Positions 45,437 to 53,617 of a stretch of DNA of 64,000 nt are shown here, in pieces. Source of the stretch: an uncultured Clostridia bacterium (GTDB lineage Bacteria; Bacillota; Clostridia; Christensenellales; Borkfalkiaceae); assembly GCA_947631925.1 (NCBI GenBank), contig CANRNE010000001.1:62001-126000 (forward strand). The letters are read 5' to 3'. How positions within the stretch are numbered: position 1 is the stretch's first letter; the number at the start of each line of letters is the position of its first letter. Position numbers and translations under genes: made by a program. The notes beneath the pieces are model-generated. The model did no database searches. It was not told where the DNA came from and saw only the letters and a list, made by a program, of their open reading frames with translations.

Positions 45437-46504
45437 ATGCAAACCCAACAAATGCAGCAAACCCTGAGAGAACTTCTGCTCGGCGGGGACGTCTTCGAAC
45501 GCTTCACCGCCACCTATCGGGAAAGCCGCGCATTCCGCGCATGGCTGGACGGCATCCTGCCCGAAGTATCCGTTTGCTACGCGACGCCCCAGCGCACGCC
45601 GTGGCACATCTACCCCGTGATGGAGCACATTTTGCGCTCGGTGGAGAAAATCAACAATCTGTCGGCGGGGCTCCCCGAAGAAGAGAGGGCACTTCTCTCC
45701 TATACGATGTTCTTCCACGACATGGGAAAGCCCGCCTGCCGCACCGTGCGCACCGTGGAGGGGGAGGAGCGGGACAGCTTCAAACTCCACAACTTCGAGA
45801 GCGAAAAAATCGCAAGGCGCGCGCTGCCCCTGCTCGGATTTTCCGAAGAGGCCGCCAAGGTGTGCTGTGAGCTCGTCAAGGAGCACGACATCTTTCTGAA
45901 ACTTTCAGAAGAGCCCGCGCCGTGGCAGATGGCGCCCGACGCCGCATTCGAAGCGCACTGTAAGCGGGAGCTCGCGCCCTTCGGCGACCCCGACCGACTA
46001 TACCGCGACCTTCTTCTGATTGGGCTTGCCGACAACCTCGCACAGAACCCCGCTCTGACGCAGGATTCCATCGCGATGATTGAAAAGCTGCGTACCATGT
46101 CCGAGGTTGAGGCGCAAAAACGCACCGTTGAGGTGGTCGCGGCGCTCCTCGTCCGAGGGGAGAAATTCCTCATCTGCAGGCGTCCCGAGAACAAGCCGCG
46201 CGCCCTTTTATGGGAATTTGTCGGCGGCAAGGTGGAGGCGGGCGAGAGCAAGCAGGAGGCCCTCGTGCGCGAATGCAGGGAGGAACTCGGCATCACCGTC
46301 CGCGTGGGGGAGGTCTTCTGCGAAGCGGAGCACACATATCCCGACATCCGCATCCGTCTCACCCTCTTTTCCTGCACGACGGAGGACGAGCCCAAACTTC
46401 TCGAACACAGCGACATGCGCTGGATTTCTCCCGCGGAAATCCCCGACTATTCCTTCTGTCCCGCCGACGGGGAAATCTTGCGCCGCCTGCAAAAAATGAC
46501 ATAA
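45437..46504 (+). CDS. HD-domain/Nudix hydrolase fusion
   Basis: 355 residues. The N-terminal half is an HD phosphohydrolase-like domain (HIYPVMEHIL at about 57-66, FFHDMGKP with His94-Asp95, then KLHNFESEKIA and VKEHD). The C-terminal 130 residues are a MutT-like Nudix domain. VAALLVRGEKFLICRRPENK leads to the Nudix box at about 263-285 (GGKVEAGESKQEALVRECRE then ELGI), and the fold ends in EIPDYSFCPADGEIL. The Nudix half probably cleans oxidised nucleoside triphosphates; the HD half resembles the nucleotidyl-transferase-associated HD. ATG 45437 sits 6 bases after the -10 box with no ribosome binding site, so it is predicted to be leaderless; the upstream ATG at 45392 precedes the promoter. 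Confidence 0.9.
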   Translation: MQTQQMQQTLRELLLGGDVFERFTATYRESRAFRAWLDGILPEVSVCYATPQRTPWHIYPVMEHILRSVEKINNLSAGLPEEERALLSYTMFFHDMGKPACRTVRTVEGEERDSFKLHNFESEKIARRALPLLGFSEEAAKVCCELVKEHDIFLKLSEEPAPWQMAPDAAFEAHCKRELAPFGDPDRLYRDLLLIGLADNLAQNPALTQDSIAMIEKLRTMSEVEAQKRTVEVVAALLVRGEKFLICRRPENKPRALLWEFVGGKVEAGESKQEALVRECREELGITVRVGEVFCEAEHTYPDIRIRLTLFSCTTEDEPKLLEHSDMRWISPAEIPDYSFCPADGEILRRLQKMT

Positions 46505-46506
46505 TC

Positions 46507-46544
46507 AAAAACCCCTTTCTTGACTTCCAAGAAAGGGGTTTTTC
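46507..46544. terminator. Bidirectional terminator
   Basis: AAAAACCCCTTTCTTG and CAAGAAAGGGGTTTTT around ACTTC, between convergent genes. Confidence 0.93.
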
Positions 46545-46560
46545 ACAACAGGTGTGCATT

Positions 46561-48933
46561 TTACAGGGCAGACAGGGCGATATCCCGCTTGATGCGGATG
46601 TACTCCTCCACGGTGAGATTGAACCCGCCGCCGAGGGTAAAGGACAGGTGCCCCGCGTCGATACTTCCCCCGCATTGTCTGAGAATGACGTTGGACGGGG
46701 CCGCGCGGTCTGCATACACCTCGCTGTACGCGCGGTAGAGCGCCTCGAACTTCTCATAGGTGAACCAGTCGCCCGCGAGTACCTTGGCAAGTTTGTCCGC
46801 ATACAGGGCGCGATAGGGGGCGGTATTTCCCAAAATCGTCCGCGTGTAGAGCGGGTTGTGATTGTCTTGGTGCGCGCCCTCCGCCTGATTGGAGAAGGGA
46901 TCCGCCTGCGACATTCCGTGGAGGACATCCCAATCCTTCGTGACGCCGAAGCAGCGGTCGTAGTCATAGGGGATGAGATAGGCCTTGCCCTCCTCGGGCG
47001 TGAAATACAGATAGTAATTATTGTAGTTGTTGCGGATGCAGTCGGGATTGCCGGCGAGGTAGTTGCATGCCTCGAAGCGGGCGAAGTAATCGGGGGACAT
47101 CATCGCCTCGAACGCCTTCGTAAAGTCACCCTGACGGCTATTCAACATGTCGATGAACGCCTTGATGTACTTGTGACCGCTCCAATCGGCATCCGTCGGG
47201 TCGTCGTTGGTCTTGAGGCAGTAGGAATCCGCGTCGTCCGTCCCGTATGCCATGTTGACGAAGTCCGCAGGCCCGCGCCCCGAGTAGGTGCACTTGTAGA
47301 GGTCGCCGCCCTTGTGCTCCTTGTCGAAGTTGCGCTTGATGAACTGCTTGTCGACGATTTCATACAGCCCGCCCACGCCGAGCCGCTCCATGCTCTCGCC
47401 CTGCTTCAAGTCGATTTCCGCGAGGGTGATGTGGGGCGCGAGGATGCCGTATGCTTGGAACATGCGATTGGCGTACACTTCACGGATGTAAGTCTGGTCG
47501 TAATTCTTGTTCCACTTGTAGTAGAACTTCTCCATCGTGGCGAAGCTGCGGTCCTTTCTCTCCTTTCTGCCGTCCGCATCGTTCGTCCAGTCATGATAGA
47601 GCTCCTTCGCCCACGCGTTGCCCGCATATTCCTCCCCGTCGAAGGTTTCGGTGAGGGAGAAGCGGAAGTGGACAAAAGCGTAGATTTTGCCGTTTTCATC
47701 GCAGAAATCCCGCCGCGACGTGTTGCCGCGCATGCGGATGCCCACTTCGTCATAGCGGTACTCCGTCCCGTTCACGACGATGGTGAGGTTGCATTTTCTG
47801 TAGGTGTCCTGCTTCGCGGTGTCCCCGCTTCGGAACGCCTCGTTGATTTTGGCGAGCTCATAGCCCGTGATGTCAATCTGCACGGAGATGGAAGTACTCT
47901 CCTGCCAGAGGGTGTAGTACAAATTTTTCTCGTCCTCGGAATAATCCTTATAGAACGCCGTGTTCTGCGCGCTGATGCTGTCGCCGAATTCGTACTCCTC
48001 CTCGGGGAGCTCCACCCGCGTGTAGTTGCAGACGGAGCAGGTGTTGCCCACGAAGGTATGGAGCGCATAGCCGCTCGTCACGTCATGGTTGCAGGTGGCG
48101 GCGTGCCAGTGCGCATAGGCGTTGCTCGTCCAGAGTTCGGAGAAGGAATGCTCGTGCGGTGTTACGGGGTTGTCTTCCCCTCCGAGGAAGTCGATGAGCA
48201 CAAACGAGGCACCCATGTCCGAGGGTAAGGTGTGCAGTGTGACGCGGTAGAGGCCGCTTTCACCCGTTCGGTTGACGAAATTATTGTGATTCGAAGGCCC
48301 GAAATCCGCCTGCGCGTTTCCGCCCGCAAGGTGGGTATAGTTGAGTTCGTCGTGCCAGAAATCCTCGGGGATTCCGTCGTTGACGACTTTGAAGGCGTCC
48401 CCCGTGAGGAGGGTAATCTCTCCCACATAGACGGTGAAGCCGTCCTCGTCGGCCTCGGTGAGCCGACTGAGCTTTTGCGACTCGTCCAAAACCTGCTCCC
48501 AATTCATCGTGCCGAAATGCCCGACGAAGTAGTAATTTTTGGTGTCCTGCCCGGGGCGGGGCGGTGCGTCCTCCACGGCGCCGCAGACGCAGGCATAGTT
48601 GACGAATCGGTGAGCTTCGTGCTCCGTCTCGTCCCCGCAAAGAGTACAAATCTGCCAGTGCTCGACGTCGTTGTGCCGCCAGTCGTAGCTGTGCACGCAC
48701 GGCTCATCGCCCCCGCCGTCGTCTTTGCCGCCGTCGTCTTTGCCGCCGTCGTCTTTGCCGTCGTCGTCCTTGCCGTCATCATCTTTGCCGCCGTCGTCTT
48801 TCCCGTCATCGCCGCCGACTTCGCCGCTCTGGTCGGTGCCGCCCGACGTACCCCCCGAGATGCGGGGCGCACAGCCCGCAAAGATGGCGAGCGACAGCAG
48901 GATGCAGAGCGCCGTCAACAGAAATTTTTTCAT
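46561..48933 (-). CDS. CotH-like kinase-fold surface lipoprotein
   Basis: 790 residues. Lipoprotein signal MKKFLLTALCILLSLAIFAG with Cys21, then a linker of GGKDD/DGKDD repeats. Two Cys/His modules follow (HSYDWRHNDVEHWQICTLCG, and later AHWHAATCNHD ... CSVCNYTRVE), with a beta-sandwich resembling starch-type binding modules between them (about 140-230). The C-terminal half is a CotH-type domain: GIRMRGNTSRRDF, YANRMFQAYGILAPHI, GLYEIVDKQFIKRNF, and YDRCFGVTKDWD near the active site. CotH of Bacillus phosphorylates spore-coat proteins; exported CotH homologues in gut Clostridia have no settled role. GAGGAGG precedes ATG 48933. It shares Cys modules with the 3716 and 28424 proteins. Confidence 0.87.
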   Translation of the reverse strand: MKKFLLTALCILLSLAIFAGCAPRISGGTSGGTDQSGEVGGDDGKDDGGKDDDGKDDDGKDDGGKDDGGKDDGGGDEPCVHSYDWRHNDVEHWQICTLCGDETEHEAHRFVNYACVCGAVEDAPPRPGQDTKNYYFVGHFGTMNWEQVLDESQKLSRLTEADEDGFTVYVGEITLLTGDAFKVVNDGIPEDFWHDELNYTHLAGGNAQADFGPSNHNNFVNRTGESGLYRVTLHTLPSDMGASFVLIDFLGGEDNPVTPHEHSFSELWTSNAYAHWHAATCNHDVTSGYALHTFVGNTCSVCNYTRVELPEEEYEFGDSISAQNTAFYKDYSEDEKNLYYTLWQESTSISVQIDITGYELAKINEAFRSGDTAKQDTYRKCNLTIVVNGTEYRYDEVGIRMRGNTSRRDFCDENGKIYAFVHFRFSLTETFDGEEYAGNAWAKELYHDWTNDADGRKERKDRSFATMEKFYYKWNKNYDQTYIREVYANRMFQAYGILAPHITLAEIDLKQGESMERLGVGGLYEIVDKQFIKRNFDKEHKGGDLYKCTYSGRGPADFVNMAYGTDDADSYCLKTNDDPTDADWSGHKYIKAFIDMLNSRQGDFTKAFEAMMSPDYFARFEACNYLAGNPDCIRNNYNNYYLYFTPEEGKAYLIPYDYDRCFGVTKDWDVLHGMSQADPFSNQAEGAHQDNHNPLYTRTILGNTAPYRALYADKLAKVLAGDWFTYEKFEALYRAYSEVYADRAAPSNVILRQCGGSIDAGHLSFTLGGGFNLTVEEYIRIKRDIALSAL

Positions 48934-49059
48934 GAAATCCTCCTCCACGAGAACGGAAAACCCGTCTCTTTCCTATATTATACAGGAAAAACGTGAAAAA
49001 ATCAAGAAAATTGTGATATTTTATCATCGGAAATTTGAAAAATGTTGCCGCGGAAGAGG

Positions 49060-49088
49060 TTGCAATCCCGCCGCGAACATGGTATAAT
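49060..49088 (+). promoter_or_regulatory. Promoter for a leaderless yjbR-ccrM operon
   Basis: TTGCAA, 17 bases ending in TGG, TATAAT, then 6 bases to the ATG at 49095. Confidence 0.8.
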
Positions 49089-49094
49089 CGAAGC

Positions 49095-49763
49095 ATGGAG
49101 TTTTCCGCATTCCAATACAAATCGCCCGTCGCGGAAAAGTTGCTCGCCTTCGGTTTCAAACGGGAGGGGGAGGAGTACCTGCTCGCGCGCGACATCCTCG
49201 GGGGCGAATTTACCGTCAATTTGCGCATTTCGAAGAAGGGCGTCGAGACCCACACGGTGGACGCCGCGGGGGAGGAGTACGTCCTGCACCTCGTCGAGGG
49301 AGCGCAGGGGACCTTCGTTGGCGCCGTCCGCGAGGCATTTTGCCGTCTTCTCGAGGAGATTTCCGCCGCCTGTTTTGAGACGGATGTCTTTCCCGAAGAG
49401 GCTGCGCACGCCCTCATTTCCCATGTGAGGGAGAAGTACGGCTGCGAGCTCGAATTTCTTTGGAAGGACCTCCCCGACGCCGCCGTCTGGCGCAGACAGG
49501 ACAACGGGAAGTGGTTCGGCGCCCTGCTTTCGGCGCCCAAGAAGACGCTCGGCATCGGAAAAGAGGGGAGGATAAACCTCGTCGACCTCCGCGCCGACCC
49601 CGCCGAGCTCGACCGCATCGCCGACGGGAAGAAGTACTTCCGCGGCTATCACATGAACAAGAAGCATTGGCTGAGCATGCCGCTCGACGGGAGCGTTCCC
49701 ATTGAAGAGCTGTGTGCCCGCCTCGACGAAAGTTTTACTTTGGCGAAAAAGAACAAGGAGTGA
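49095..49763 (+). CDS. MmcQ/YjbR-family protein
   Basis: 222 residues. The C-terminal half shows the YjbR fold: VWRRQDNGKWFGALLSAPKK, INLVDLRADPAELDRI, FRGYHMNKKHWLSMPLDG. The N-terminal half (1-105) is a second domain, with FGFKREGEEYLLARDILGGE. YjbR proteins have a double-wing DNA-binding-like fold; the cellular role is unknown. ATG 49095 lies 6 bases after the -10 box without a ribosome binding site (predicted leaderless). It ends 2 bases before the CcrM-like methyltransferase gene, so the two are cotranscribed. Confidence 0.85.
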   Translation: MEFSAFQYKSPVAEKLLAFGFKREGEEYLLARDILGGEFTVNLRISKKGVETHTVDAAGEEYVLHLVEGAQGTFVGAVREAFCRLLEEISAACFETDVFPEEAAHALISHVREKYGCELEFLWKDLPDAAVWRRQDNGKWFGALLSAPKKTLGIGKEGRINLVDLRADPAELDRIADGKKYFRGYHMNKKHWLSMPLDGSVPIEELCARLDESFTLAKKNKE

Positions 49764-49765
49764 GT

Positions 49766-50872
49766 ATGTTTCATAAAATCATCTGCGGCGACATTCTCGA
49801 GGAGCTCAAGAAGACGGAGAGCGGCTCCGTCGACCTCATCTTTGCCGACCCGCCCTACTGGATGCGCACCGACGGGGTCTTAAAACGCGTCGAGGGGACG
49901 AATTATCGCGGCTGCGACGACGCATGGGACAACTTCGACTCCCTCGAATCCTACGAAGAATTCACCCGCAGTTGGCTGAAGGAGTGCTACCGCGTCCTCA
50001 AAAAGGACGGCTCGTTCTGGGTCATCGGCGGCATGCAGTGCATCTACACCGTCGGCGCCATCATGCAACAGCTCGGATTTTGGATTATCAACGACGTTAT
50101 CTGGCACAAGAAGAACCCGACGCCCAACTTCCTCGGCACCCGTCTCAACAACAGCCACGAGACCCTCATCTGGGCGACAAAGGGGAGAAAGTCGCGCTAC
50201 ACCTTCCACTATAAGACGGCGAAAGAGCTCAACGTGGACACGGTGGATGCGGAAAATTACGCACATGGGGTGAGAAAACAGCTCGGCTCGGTGTGGCGCA
50301 TCCCCGTCTGTCAGGGCAGCGAGCGGCTCAAAGACGAGGCGGGCAACAAACTGCACAGCACGCAAAAGCCCGAGGAGCTCCTTCTTCGCATCATCGCCAT
50401 CTCGAGCAGCATCGGGGACGTCGTCCTCGACCCCTTCGGGGGCACCATGACCACGGCGGTCGCGGCGAAGAAGTTGGGCAGAAGCTCCGTGATGATAGAA
50501 ATCGACCCCCTCTACTGCGAAATGGGGCAAAAACGGGTGGATGCGGCGGAGTTCGAGGACACGCCAATCGCCCGCGCCGACTTCGACAGGAAGCCCGAGC
50601 GGGTAACCATGTCCGAGATGATAGCCGCAGGAAGCTTTGCCGCGGGCGAAGATTTCTTCCTCAAGGACGGCTCGAAAAAGGCCACTCTCCTCGAGGACGG
50701 AAGGCTGTATTTTGAGGGAGAGGCGCGGGATATGCACACCTGCGCGGCCCTTGCACGCGGCGTGCAGGCGAGCCGCCTCAACGGCTTCGACGTCTGGTAT
50801 GTCCTGCGGGAGGGGAACTTGGTCCCCATCTCCGCCGTGCGGGAAGAGTACCGCAATTCCAAACGGAAATAA
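49766..50872 (+). CDS. CcrM/HinfI-like N6-adenine DNA methyltransferase with RAMA domain
   Basis: 368 residues. Beta-class order: catalytic DPPYWM at 28-33, WLKECYRVLKKDGSFWVIGG, HSTQKPEELL, then the SAM loop VLDPFGGTMTTAVAAKKLGR near 232-250. The last 90 residues form a RAMA-type domain (GEDFFLKDGSKKATLLEDGR to WYVLREGNLVPI) as in CcrM, which reads GANTC; site specificity here is inferred. No restriction gene is adjacent, so it is an orphan methylase, possibly regulatory. AAGGAG precedes ATG 49766. Second gene after yjbR, with a terminator behind. Confidence 0.92.
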   Translation: MFHKIICGDILEELKKTESGSVDLIFADPPYWMRTDGVLKRVEGTNYRGCDDAWDNFDSLESYEEFTRSWLKECYRVLKKDGSFWVIGGMQCIYTVGAIMQQLGFWIINDVIWHKKNPTPNFLGTRLNNSHETLIWATKGRKSRYTFHYKTAKELNVDTVDAENYAHGVRKQLGSVWRIPVCQGSERLKDEAGNKLHSTQKPEELLLRIIAISSSIGDVVLDPFGGTMTTAVAAKKLGRSSVMIEIDPLYCEMGQKRVDAAEFEDTPIARADFDRKPERVTMSEMIAAGSFAAGEDFFLKDGSKKATLLEDGRLYFEGEARDMHTCAALARGVQASRLNGFDVWYVLREGNLVPISAVREEYRNSKRK

Positions 50873-50884
50873 GCAAAGAAAAAG

Positions 50885-50915
50885 AAAAGAGGCAGCGAAT
50901 TTTGCTGCCTCTTTT
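50885..50915. terminator. Terminator between convergent genes
   Basis: AAAAGAGGCAGC and GCTGCCTCTTTT around GAATTTT. Confidence 0.9.
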
Positions 50916-50924
50916 GCGTTTTAT

Positions 50925-51650
50925 TCACACCGTTTGCGACTTTTTGGGGAGATAGCCCTCAAAAATGATGTTGTCCGCAACCTCGCGCGCGGCGGCCTCC
51001 TCCGCGGGAGAGCGCACCACCCAGACGAGCTTGGTCTTTTTGAAATGCCGAAAGGCGCGGCAGCTGTCGCCGAGGCGGTAGCTCACAAAGTCGGGCCTTA
51101 CGAGGAAGTTGAGCGCAAGATTTCTGACAATATAGCCCTGTATGCCGCCGACTTCGCCCGTCTCCCGCGTTCCGAGCACGCCGCACAAAATTTCGGGGTG
51201 CAGTTTCTTATACGCCCGCACATAGAGGGGATTGAAGGACTGCACGGCGTATTCGCCTTGATAGCCCTCGAGCGCGGCGGAGAGAATGCGCGCGATGTCA
51301 TTTGCCTTGACATGGGGCATGTTTTTGATTTCGATGAGCAGGGGCACCCGTCCGCGAACGCAGGACAGAAGTTCCTCCGCCGTGGGGATTTTTTCCGCCG
51401 TATTCTGCAAAAACAGACCACGCACCTCGGACATGGGTACCTCGGATGCGCTGCGGCTGTCTCCCGTCATGCGAAAATAATCGTCGTCGTGGAACACGAT
51501 GAGCGCGCCGTCCTTCGTGAGCCGCACATCCGTCTCGATGGCATAGCCCGCCTCACACGCCCGCGCAAATGCCGCCGTCGAATTTTCGGGCACTCTCGCC
51601 CCATGCAGCCCGCGATGCGCCACGGGCAGCTCTTTCAAAAAATTTTCCAT
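50925..51650 (-). CDS. Glycerophosphodiester phosphodiesterase
   Basis: 241 residues, GDPD fold. VAHRGLHG near residue 10 (catalytic His), PENSTAAF, the acidic pair in YAIETDVRLTKDGALIVFHD (Glu/Asp metal ligands, second catalytic His), LLIEIKN, and SFNPLYVRAYKKLHPE. It hydrolyses deacylated phospholipids to glycerol 3-phosphate and an alcohol. No signal peptide, so cytoplasmic. The start codon at 51650 is 6 bases from the -10 box, predicted leaderless. Confidence 0.93.
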   Translation of the reverse strand: MENFLKELPVAHRGLHGARVPENSTAAFARACEAGYAIETDVRLTKDGALIVFHDDDYFRMTGDSRSASEVPMSEVRGLFLQNTAEKIPTAEELLSCVRGRVPLLIEIKNMPHVKANDIARILSAALEGYQGEYAVQSFNPLYVRAYKKLHPEILCGVLGTRETGEVGGIQGYIVRNLALNFLVRPDFVSYRLGDSCRAFRHFKKTKLVWVVRSPAEEAAAREVADNIIFEGYLPKKSQTV

Positions 51651-51656
51651 AGCCCT

Positions 51657-51685
51657 ATCTTACACCATTTTGCGAAAAATTGCAA
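51657..51685 (-). promoter_or_regulatory. Promoter for a leaderless glycerophosphodiesterase transcript
   Basis: TTGCAA, 17 bases, TAAGAT, then AGGGCT and the ATG. Confidence 0.68.
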
Positions 51686-51724
51686 CTCCCTCGCTCTCCC
51701 TTGCGTCTATTTTTACAAAACCGC

Positions 51725-51753
51725 TTGCAAATCCCCCGCATTCGTGCTATACT
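51725..51753 (+). promoter_or_regulatory. Promoter of the leucine-rich lipoprotein gene
   Basis: TTGCAA, 17 bases, TATACT. The leader of about 85 bases contains a hairpin GCGTTCCG-CCTT-CGGAGCGC followed by TCTTTCT, a possible weak attenuator. Confidence 0.72.
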
Positions 51754-51845
51754 GACACTGCGGCTTGGCGGTAGGCGCGGGCGTTCCGCCTTCGGAGCGC
51801 TCTTTCTATAACAGAACGCGGGAAACTGCAAAATCGGAGGCAATC

Positions 51846-53558
51846 ATGAAGAAATTTTTGGTAATTTTGCTTGCCCTTGCGGCGGCGCTTTGTATCTCGC
51901 TCGGCGTTGCGGCATGCGCTCCCAGAACCCCCGGCGGCACGGGCGGCGGGGGCGGCGGCCATGAGGGCGAAGAGGGAGAAGACTCGGGTACAGATGACCC
52001 GCTCGAGGGATTGGAATTTCGCCTCAACGAGGGCGGAGAAAGCTATGCCGTTACGGGAATTGGAACTTATACGGGTTCAGACCTCGTCATTCCGTCCGAA
52101 TATCAGGGCTTCCCCGTGGCTACGGTAGGCAGGTGGGCGTTCAAGAATCGCTCTTCTCTTACAAGTGTCACCATTCCCGCGAGCGTGACCATGGTTGGAG
52201 AGAGCGCGTTCGCGAATTGCAGTTCGCTTACAAGCCTCACACTTTCCGAGGGGTTGACCTCGATAGAGTTTGGGGCGTTTGAAAGGTGTTATTTGCTGAA
52301 GAACATCACCATTCCCGCGAGCGTAACCGAAATCGGACACAACGCATTCTGGGGCTGCGACTATCTGGAGAGCGTGACCTTCGAGGGCGAAAGCGGGCTG
52401 ACTTCGGTCGGCGACGCGGCGTTTGACAGGTGCTTCCTGCTGAATGCGGTACATATTTCCGACCTTGCTTCATGGTGCAAAATCAACTTCCGAAGCTATA
52501 ACGCAAATCCGCTCTATCTGGCACAGCATCTGTATCTGGACAAGGAAGAAGGGGGCGCGTCCGAGGAATTGACAGAGCTGAACATCCCCGACGGCGTTAC
52601 AAAAATCGGGGACTACGCATTCGTCTACGGACTTTCGATTACAAGCGTGACAATCCCCGACAGCGTGACTGCTATCGGTTACCACGCATTCAGATGGTGC
52701 ACTTCGCTGGAGAGCATCACCATCCCGTTTGTGGGCGGCGGCGAAGATGAGCATGAAATCGGACGCAATGATATCAATAAATTCCTCTACCTCTTCGGCG
52801 ACGACCAAGGCAATCTCGACTCCCCTGTTTCGCTCTCACTCACGAAGGTCGTTGTCACAGGCGGGACATCGATTGGCTTCCAAGCATTCAAAGGCTGTGA
52901 GACCATTCAAAACATTACTCTTCCCGCGACCGTGACCGAAATTAAAAATGACGCGTTTACAGGCTGCAAATCGCTGAATGCAGTCACCATTTCCGATGTC
53001 GGGGCATGGTGCGCCATTGATTTCGGGAACGCGGACTCCAACCCGCTTTCGATTGCACACCACTTGTATATGGACGGAAAGGAAGTGAAAGAGCTTCATA
53101 TCCCCGACGGCGTGACGGGAATTCAAGAATATGCGTTTTACAATGGAACATTTACAAGCGTCATCATTCCCGAAAGCGTGACCTCGATTGGATCGTATGC
53201 GTTCGCGAGTTGCGGCTTACTGACAAGTATCATCATTCCCGAGAGCGTGACCTCGATTGGATCGTATGCGTTCGAGGGTTGCCGGTCGCTTACAAGCATC
53301 ACAATTCCCGAAAGCGTGACTTCGATTGGATCGCATGCGTTCGAGGGTTGCGATTCGATTCAAAAGGTGTTCTATGGCGGCGTGAAAGAGGGCTGGGAAA
53401 ACATGATTGGGAGACGGGACTCCAATCTTGCCCGTGCGACCGTGTACTTCTTCTCCGACGCGACGCCGAGCGAAGAACAGTGGACGGAGAGCGAGTATTG
53501 GTGGCACTTCGACGCAGAGACGGGTGACATCGTCGAATGGACAAAAGAAAATCAATAA
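51846..53558 (+). CDS. BspA-type leucine-rich repeat surface lipoprotein
   Basis: 570 residues. Signal peptide with lipobox GVAAC (Cys25), Gly/Glu-rich linker, then about twelve LRR_5 repeats of roughly 23 residues with the pattern ITIPESVTSIGSYAFEGC. The last repeats (about 435-510) are nearly identical at DNA level, so recent expansion is likely. Two degenerate segments (WCKINFRSYNANPLYLAQHL and its later equivalent) interrupt the ladder. The C-terminus is acidic with Trp residues. BspA-type proteins bind host or bacterial surface ligands. CGGAGG precedes ATG 51846. Confidence 0.92.
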   Translation: MKKFLVILLALAAALCISLGVAACAPRTPGGTGGGGGGHEGEEGEDSGTDDPLEGLEFRLNEGGESYAVTGIGTYTGSDLVIPSEYQGFPVATVGRWAFKNRSSLTSVTIPASVTMVGESAFANCSSLTSLTLSEGLTSIEFGAFERCYLLKNITIPASVTEIGHNAFWGCDYLESVTFEGESGLTSVGDAAFDRCFLLNAVHISDLASWCKINFRSYNANPLYLAQHLYLDKEEGGASEELTELNIPDGVTKIGDYAFVYGLSITSVTIPDSVTAIGYHAFRWCTSLESITIPFVGGGEDEHEIGRNDINKFLYLFGDDQGNLDSPVSLSLTKVVVTGGTSIGFQAFKGCETIQNITLPATVTEIKNDAFTGCKSLNAVTISDVGAWCAIDFGNADSNPLSIAHHLYMDGKEVKELHIPDGVTGIQEYAFYNGTFTSVIIPESVTSIGSYAFASCGLLTSIIIPESVTSIGSYAFEGCRSLTSITIPESVTSIGSHAFEGCDSIQKVFYGGVKEGWENMIGRRDSNLARATVYFFSDATPSEEQWTESEYWWHFDAETGDIVEWTKENQ

Positions 53559-53573
53559 ATTCCCAAACAAATT

Positions 53574-53600
53574 GCGCCGCGGGCTTGCCCGCGGCGCTTT
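53574..53600. terminator. Terminator between convergent genes
   Basis: GCGCCGCGGGC, TT, GCCCGCGGCGC, then TTTC. Confidence 0.85.
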
Positions 53601-53617
53601 CAAAATAGCAATCTTTA

